Of a DNA stretch of 64,000 nucleotides, positions 59,763 to 64,000 are shown piece after piece. This DNA is from Xanthomonas fragariae. GTDB lineage: Bacteria > Pseudomonadota > Gammaproteobacteria > Xanthomonadales > Xanthomonadaceae. How positions within the stretch are numbered: the stretch's first letter is position 1; each line of letters starts with the position of its first letter. The stretch is from positions 4,023,501 to 4,087,500 of the forward strand of contig NZ_LT853882.1 of NCBI RefSeq assembly GCF_900183975.1. The letters are read 5' to 3'. A program made the translations under genes and the position numbers. Under the pieces are notes generated by a model, which was given only the letters and a program-made list of their open reading frames with translations, had not been told where the DNA came from and searched no databases.

Positions 59763-61040
59763 ATGAATTCCTTGCGCACTCAGCCCGCTTCGCTCCCGCA
59801 GTCTGCCCCTATCGCATCGCGGGTAGGCGTGGGTATCGCCGAGCTGGGCGTGTTCGCGTTGACCGCACTGGTGGTCAGCATGCCGAGCGGGCTGCTGCCA
59901 TTCGGCCTGTGCTTGTTGCTTGGCTCGCTGGTCGGTTGGCGCAGCCTGCGCGTGGGCATCGCCTCGTGTAGTTGGTCGTTACGCGCACTGTGCTGGCTGA
60001 CGGCAGCGGTGATCGCGATGTCGCTGCTGTCGATTGCGTTGTTCGAACACGGGCTGCGCGATGTCGACAACCGCTCGCGCTTTCTGGTGCTGCCATGGGC
60101 GGCGTTGTGGGCTTACGCATTGCAGCCGCGCCAAGTCTGGCTATGGCGCGGCGCGCTGACCGGTGTGTTCGCGGCGATGCTGATTGCCATGCTGCAGGTG
60201 ATGAACGGTGCCGACCGCGCGGAAGGTTGGACCAATGCGATTGTGTTTGCCGATATCGCGCTGATGTTGCTGGTGGTGGCGGTGTTCTGTCGCCCGGTCG
60301 GCAATGTGCGTTGGTTGGTGGGCGCCGCCATCGCCACGGTGATGGTGATCGTGCTCAGCGGCAGCCGCGGTGTGTGGCTGTCGTTGCTGGTGACTTTGGG
60401 CGTGTTGATCTGGGGGGCGCCGTGGCACAGCGCACGCATGCGCTTGCTGACTTTCGTCGGCAGCGCGGTACTGGGAGTGGGCGTGGTCGTCAGCGTGCCG
60501 GCGTTGACCGATCAGATGCGCCTTGGCGAGTTGCAAAGCGATTTGCAGCGTTACGAAGTCGGCGACAGCGATTCGTCTGCCGGTGCTCGTATCGAACGTT
60601 TGCATGTGGCGTGGGACACCTTGAGAGCGCATCCGTTGACCGGCGTCGGTGTCGGCCGTTTCGATGATGCGATGCGCGAACTGCCGGTATGCGCAGACGA
60701 TACTTGGTTGCTGCGCTGTCATCTTGGTCACGCGCATAACGATCTGGCTGAGTGGGGGGCGACCCAGGGCATCCCCGGGGTGCTGCTGCTGATCGCGGTC
60801 TATGGCGTGCCGCTGTGGGTCTTTGTATGCCTGCATCGACGCAGCGGGCAGCGTCAGTTCCGTGGCCCGGCAGCGGCCGGTGTGATGATCGTGATGAGTT
60901 ACGCATTGTGCGGATTGACCCAGTCGATGTTCGCGCACCAAGTATCGGCGAGTTTCTACACGGCGATGGTGGGTGTGCTGTCCGGCTTGGCGGCGCGCCA
61001 GGCGCAGCAGGCCGCGGCTGGCGCGGCTAACAAGGCCTAA
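59763..61040 (+). CDS. O-antigen ligase (WaaL-like) family membrane protein
   Basis: A 425-residue protein with about 11 helices and one large periplasmic loop (about 255-330). The loop holds ARIERLHVAWDTLRAHPLTGVGVGRF and HLGHAHNDLAEWGATQGIPG, the Wzy_C/WaaL signature with the functionally important His. LVLSGSRGVWLSLLVTLGVL just before it is also typical. These proteins ligate polymer from a lipid carrier to lipid A core or to another acceptor. The gene follows the GT39 gene by 163 bases. Ligase and polymerase members look alike, so the precise reaction is open. Confidence 0.8.
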   Translation: MNSLRTQPASLPQSAPIASRVGVGIAELGVFALTALVVSMPSGLLPFGLCLLLGSLVGWRSLRVGIASCSWSLRALCWLTAAVIAMSLLSIALFEHGLRDVDNRSRFLVLPWAALWAYALQPRQVWLWRGALTGVFAAMLIAMLQVMNGADRAEGWTNAIVFADIALMLLVVAVFCRPVGNVRWLVGAAIATVMVIVLSGSRGVWLSLLVTLGVLIWGAPWHSARMRLLTFVGSAVLGVGVVVSVPALTDQMRLGELQSDLQRYEVGDSDSSAGARIERLHVAWDTLRAHPLTGVGVGRFDDAMRELPVCADDTWLLRCHLGHAHNDLAEWGATQGIPGVLLLIAVYGVPLWVFVCLHRRSGQRQFRGPAAAGVMIVMSYALCGLTQSMFAHQVSASFYTAMVGVLSGLAARQAQQAAAGAANKA

Positions 61041-61149
61041 CTTCCGGTGGGTGCGGATCTCGCGCTGACAACCGGAATGTAGCCGAGCGCTGCGGATTCG
61101 AGGTGCCGATCGCAGCCTGGCGTGAGTGAGGTGGTGGTGTTAGTTGCTT

Positions 61150-61974
61150 TTAATCGCCGCGCTGATCGTCCGCCCGCGGCGGGTCCTGCACCGGTTGATC
61201 GTGCTGCAACAGCCACAGCACGATGGTCTTCTGGCGCACGTAGTTGGCGCGTACATAGGCGTAGATCAGCCCGTGCCAGCCGTCGCGAAACCCACCACGC
61301 AGCAGATAACCGCGCCAGAAACGCCAGGCCGGTGCCAGCACCAGCTTGCTCCAGGTCGCGCGTTTGCCGCGGGCGTACTCGTGCTCGGCCATCATTTGCG
61401 CGTAGCGCTGGGTCTTGGCCAATTGCTGCGCCAGGGAGCGATACGGATAGTGGATCAAGTCGCCCGCCAGCGTCACCACGGCCCCATCGACACTGGCCGC
61501 CTCATGGATCTGGCGATTGCCGCGCCAGCCGCCACGGCGTCGATCGAACAATCGCAGCACCCGATCCGGATAAGCATTGCCATGGCGCAGGAATCGGCCG
61601 AAATAATCCGATAACCGTGCGAACCGATAGCCGGCCGCATTGGCGAAGCCGGCATCGCGTGCGGCAACGATCGACGCGCGCAACGCGTCGCTCACGCGTT
61701 CGTCGGCATCCAGGCACAGCACCCAGTCGTAGCTGGCCTGCCCGACACAAAAAGCCTTCTGGCTGCGATAGCCGTCAAAGACGCACTGCAGTACGCGTGC
61801 GCCCTGCGCCGTCGCGATTGCCACAGTTGCATCGGTGGAGCCGGAGTCCACCACCACGATCTCGTCGCAGAACGCCAGCGAGGTCAGACAGTCGCGTAGG
61901 CGATCGGCCTCGTTGAACGCGATAATGCAGGCGGAAATGCAAGGCCGTTCGTCGGGTGCGGTCGAAGAGGACAT
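61150..61974 (-). CDS. Glycosyltransferase family 2 (WaaE/KdtX-like)
   Basis: A 274-residue GT-A enzyme. The N-terminal nucleotide-sugar site reads SACIIAFNEADRLRDCLTSL, and the acidic motifs are IVVVDSGSTDAT and WVLCLDADERVS (DxD-like). RGNRQIHEAASVDG and a C-terminal membrane-associated region rich in Trp, Arg and Tyr (WRFWRGYLLRGGFRDGWHG) match the WaaE-type LPS core transferases. It is likely to add a hexose to the inner core of lipopolysaccharide on the cytoplasmic face. Its start codon lies almost against the start of the divergent gene at 61975. Confidence 0.83.
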   Translation of the reverse strand: MSSSTAPDERPCISACIIAFNEADRLRDCLTSLAFCDEIVVVDSGSTDATVAIATAQGARVLQCVFDGYRSQKAFCVGQASYDWVLCLDADERVSDALRASIVAARDAGFANAAGYRFARLSDYFGRFLRHGNAYPDRVLRLFDRRRGGWRGNRQIHEAASVDGAVVTLAGDLIHYPYRSLAQQLAKTQRYAQMMAEHEYARGKRATWSKLVLAPAWRFWRGYLLRGGFRDGWHGLIYAYVRANYVRQKTIVLWLLQHDQPVQDPPRADDQRGD

Positions 61975-61977
61975 GTG

Positions 61978-63033
61978 ATGGCCGAATACCTGCTGTTCGC
62001 AACGGAGCGTTATGCGTTGCCTATTCTGGCGCCATTGGCTCAGGCATTACAGGCCTCCGGTCACGCGGTGTCGGCCTGGTTCGAGGGCGGTGCACGCGGG
62101 CTGGTGATGCCGGGTGTGCACGAGGTCGGCCTGCGCGATGTGCTGGCCTTGCGTCCGCGCGCGGTGTTCAGCGCGGCCAATTGGGTGCCGCCGTTTATTT
62201 CGGGCGCCAAGGTGCAGCTCTTCCACGGTTTCAACGTGCAAAAACGCCAAGACAATCGCGGGCATTTCCGCGTGCGCGGCTTATTCGATCTGTATTGCTC
62301 GCAAGGTCCGGCCACTACTGCGCCGTTCCGTGCGTTGGCGCAGCGCGAAGGGCATTTCGCGGTGGTTGAAACCGGCTGGCCCAAACTCGACCCGGTGTTC
62401 GGCGACGATGGCGGCCGTAGCGCCGCACTGCGCGCGCCAGCCAGCGGTCGCCCAGTGATCCTGTTCGGCTCGACCTTCACCGAGCGCTTGAGCGCTGCGC
62501 CGACGCTCTACGATGACATCGCCGCCGATATCGCACGCGGTGCGCATTACTGGCTGCTCACCTTGCACCCCAAGTGCGCACCGGAATTATTTGATCGCTA
62601 TCGCGCGCTGGCCGGTGCCAACGCACGTTTTGTCGAGCCCGAACAAGTCATGGCCGCGCAACGTGCGGCCGATGTGCTGGTCTCGGACACCTCATCGATC
62701 GTGTCCGAGTTCGTGGTGCAGCACAAACCGGTGGTGACCTTCCGCAACCGGATGCCGCAGCCGCATATGCTCGACTTTCGACAGCCTGGGCATTTGCCGC
62801 AGCATCTGGCGCGCGCGCTGGCGCCAGATGCGGAGCTACGCAGCGCGCTGACCAGTTATGCCGACGCGATCCATCCGTATCGCGATGGGCAGTCTTCCGA
62901 GCGGGTGGTTGCAGCGACCGAGGATTTCATTGCCGGCAAACTCGGCATGCTGCGGCGCAAGCCGTTGGGTGCGCTATGGCGTGGTCTGCAGATTCGCCGC
63001 GAGCTTGGTTATTGGGGTCCGGCGCAGCGCTGA
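61978..63033 (+). CDS. CDP-glycerol glycerophosphotransferase-like (GT-B) protein
   Basis: A 351-residue GT-B-fold protein. Family-like blocks are GAKVQLFHGFNVQKRQDNRG (about 78-97, with the catalytic-type His in LFHG), VILFGSTFTERLSAAP, HYWLLTLHPKCAPELF and ADVLVSDTSSIVSEFVVQHKPVVTFRN (about 235-260). The last has the Asp-Thr-Ser-Ser phosphate-binding loop of teichoic-acid-type transferases. In a Gram-negative it probably adds glycerol phosphate or a related group to a surface glycan. ATG 61978 or GTG 61975 can serve as start; the divergent GT2 gene starts at 61974, so promoters must lie inside the neighbouring genes. Confidence 0.75.
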   Translation: MAEYLLFATERYALPILAPLAQALQASGHAVSAWFEGGARGLVMPGVHEVGLRDVLALRPRAVFSAANWVPPFISGAKVQLFHGFNVQKRQDNRGHFRVRGLFDLYCSQGPATTAPFRALAQREGHFAVVETGWPKLDPVFGDDGGRSAALRAPASGRPVILFGSTFTERLSAAPTLYDDIAADIARGAHYWLLTLHPKCAPELFDRYRALAGANARFVEPEQVMAAQRAADVLVSDTSSIVSEFVVQHKPVVTFRNRMPQPHMLDFRQPGHLPQHLARALAPDAELRSALTSYADAIHPYRDGQSSERVVAATEDFIAGKLGMLRRKPLGALWRGLQIRRELGYWGPAQR

Positions 63034-63105
63034 ACGTGATCAGCGACAACGCGCGTGTCGATATGTTCGCCCCGTACTCATCGCCGACCTGATCATGAAA
63101 GCCGA

Positions 63106-64000
63106 TCACCAACGCAGCTTGCGTCGCGCCAGCGCCGCGTCGAGTTGCGCCTGCAGCGCCTGGGCCTGGGCAAACGGCACAAAGCGCAGCCGCAAGTCTG
63201 GCCCGGTCGGGCTGGCGCCGGCAGTGTCCAGCCAGAGCGTGGCGGTGCCTGACAGGCGATCCAAGGGCGAACGTTGCAGTTGCAGCGCCTGTAATTTGTC
63301 CAGCTCGGCCAGCCGCCACCAGCGCTTCCACCAGCCGCCACGCACGGCCACGTAGCGCGCATCCACCGCATAGCCCATGTGCTGCATTTGGCGATGTGCC
63401 TTGAATGCACTCCACGGCAGCCACAGCAGCAACCACAACGCTTGACTGCCCCAGTGCCAGGCCAGGCCGGCCACCACCGGCGGCAGCAGCAACAGTGTTG
63501 GCAGACTCAATCGCCACCAGCAATGCGTGGCGATTGACTGCCACTGCGCGGGGGGCCAAGCAATGCCGGGCAGCAGGCGCTGCAACAAGGCATCGCAGCG
63601 TTGCGGATCGACGATCGGCGCGAGCTCTTTCAAGGCGCTGCCTTCGTTATCGCCAGAACCAACCACTGCGGTGTCCACACGCAATCGGCGACGGCCGAAC
63701 AGGCGATGCAGGCGGCTTTCGTATAGCGTCCACGACTGGATACGCCGCAACGCAACGCTGCTACGAATACGCGTCAGCAGCCCGCGTTCCACGGTGAGGC
63801 GGCGCTCGGATTCGCTCAGACGAAAGCCGTAGTACTGCGCCGTCGCCAAGGCCACCGACAACGCGCGCATCGCGATCAACACAGCCAAAGAGCCGATTAC
63901 CAGCAGCGCGGCGGTCACTGTGGCGCCCGGATGGATCTGGCTGACATAGCGATACGCCAGCTCGCCGTTGTGTTCGACGAAGTTGGATACCGCACGGCGC
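63106..64000 (-). CDS. PH-domain membrane protein (YdbT-like), N-terminus outside the window
   Basis: The reading frame is open to the right edge, so this is the C-terminal ~297 residues of a longer protein (YdbT-type proteins are about 450-500). It has a repeated pattern of bacterial PH domains: YYGFRLSESERRLTVERGLLTR and IQSWTLYESRLHRLFGRRRLRV, then AVDARYVAVRGGWWKRWW and ELDKLQALQLQRSPLDRLSG. Two hydrophobic helix pairs (LVIGSLAVLIAMRALSVALA; SLPTLLLLPPVVAGLAW) lie between. Function is unknown; in other bacteria YdbS/YdbT protect against some bacteriocins. A start at 63918 is possible but cuts the first domain. Confidence 0.78.
   Translation of the reverse strand, partial: RRAVSNFVEHNGELAYRYVSQIHPGATVTAALLVIGSLAVLIAMRALSVALATAQYYGFRLSESERRLTVERGLLTRIRSSVALRRIQSWTLYESRLHRLFGRRRLRVDTAVVGSGDNEGSALKELAPIVDPQRCDALLQRLLPGIAWPPAQWQSIATHCWWRLSLPTLLLLPPVVAGLAWHWGSQALWLLLWLPWSAFKAHRQMQHMGYAVDARYVAVRGGWWKRWWRLAELDKLQALQLQRSPLDRLSGTATLWLDTAGASPTGPDLRLRFVPFAQAQALQAQLDAALARRKLRW

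Overview
The window is chromosomal DNA of high G+C from a gammaproteobacterium that I read as a plant-associated Xanthomonas (order Lysobacterales). The reasons are the gene families present: a non-phosphorylating L-fucose pathway whose dehydratase carries the catalytic residues reported for the X. campestris enzyme, an mntP gene behind a yybP-ykoY manganese riboswitch, a very large protein resembling a type III effector, and intergenic repeats of a kind familiar from this genus. Species cannot be fixed by eye. Decay is conspicuous: two IS5-family insertions, two transposase remnants, MITE-like repeats and several broken genes.

Layout. 1-3.6 kb: end of rsmG, a phoD remnant, a phosphopantetheinyl transferase, a small membrane protein, a GFA-fold protein and exonuclease III. 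3.9-10.5 kb: acetate module (actP, DUF485 partner, porin, acs, and a CrbR-like regulator). 10.7-18.7 kb: L-fucose catabolism (dehydrogenase, lactonase, 2-keto-3-deoxyfuconate dehydrogenase, diketo-acid hydrolase, fuconate dehydratase, mutarotase, permease, IclR regulator). 18.9-19.7 kb: Mn riboswitch and mntP. 19.8-23.2 kb: CrbS-like transporter/hybrid kinase, the probable partner of the regulator beside acs. 23.5-27.9 kb: a GH94-like gene destroyed by a frameshift, an IS and an internal deletion, then a GPH-family sugar symporter and gluconokinase. 28.5-30.2 kb: a PQQ-type beta-propeller protein. 30.3-35.4 kb: an island with the XopZ/HopAS-like effector candidate, flanked by an IS30 remnant and a MITE-like repeat and preceded by an imperfect PIP box. 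35.7-44.3 kb: tamB, tamA and a TonB-dependent receptor. 44.4-47.1 kb: a second MITE, an IS5-type remnant, two DUF4124-like genes (one frameshifted) and tsaC. 47.1-54.6 kb: topA, an IS-disrupted remnant zone, smg, dprA and a LysM protein. 54.7-57.8 kb: def, fmt, rsmB. 57.9-64 kb: envelope glycan genes (GT39, O-antigen ligase-like, GT2, a CDP-glycerol transferase-like protein) and a PH-domain protein cut by the window edge.

The genes form two clear metabolic units. In the acetate unit, porin, ActP and Acs take up and activate acetate, and CrbS/CrbR probably control them. In the fucose unit, FucP, the mutarotase and five enzymes should convert L-fucose to pyruvate and lactate under the IclR regulator. 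The kinase gene and its probable regulator gene lie on either side of the fucose cluster, and simple-sequence repeats lie close to both of their start codons.
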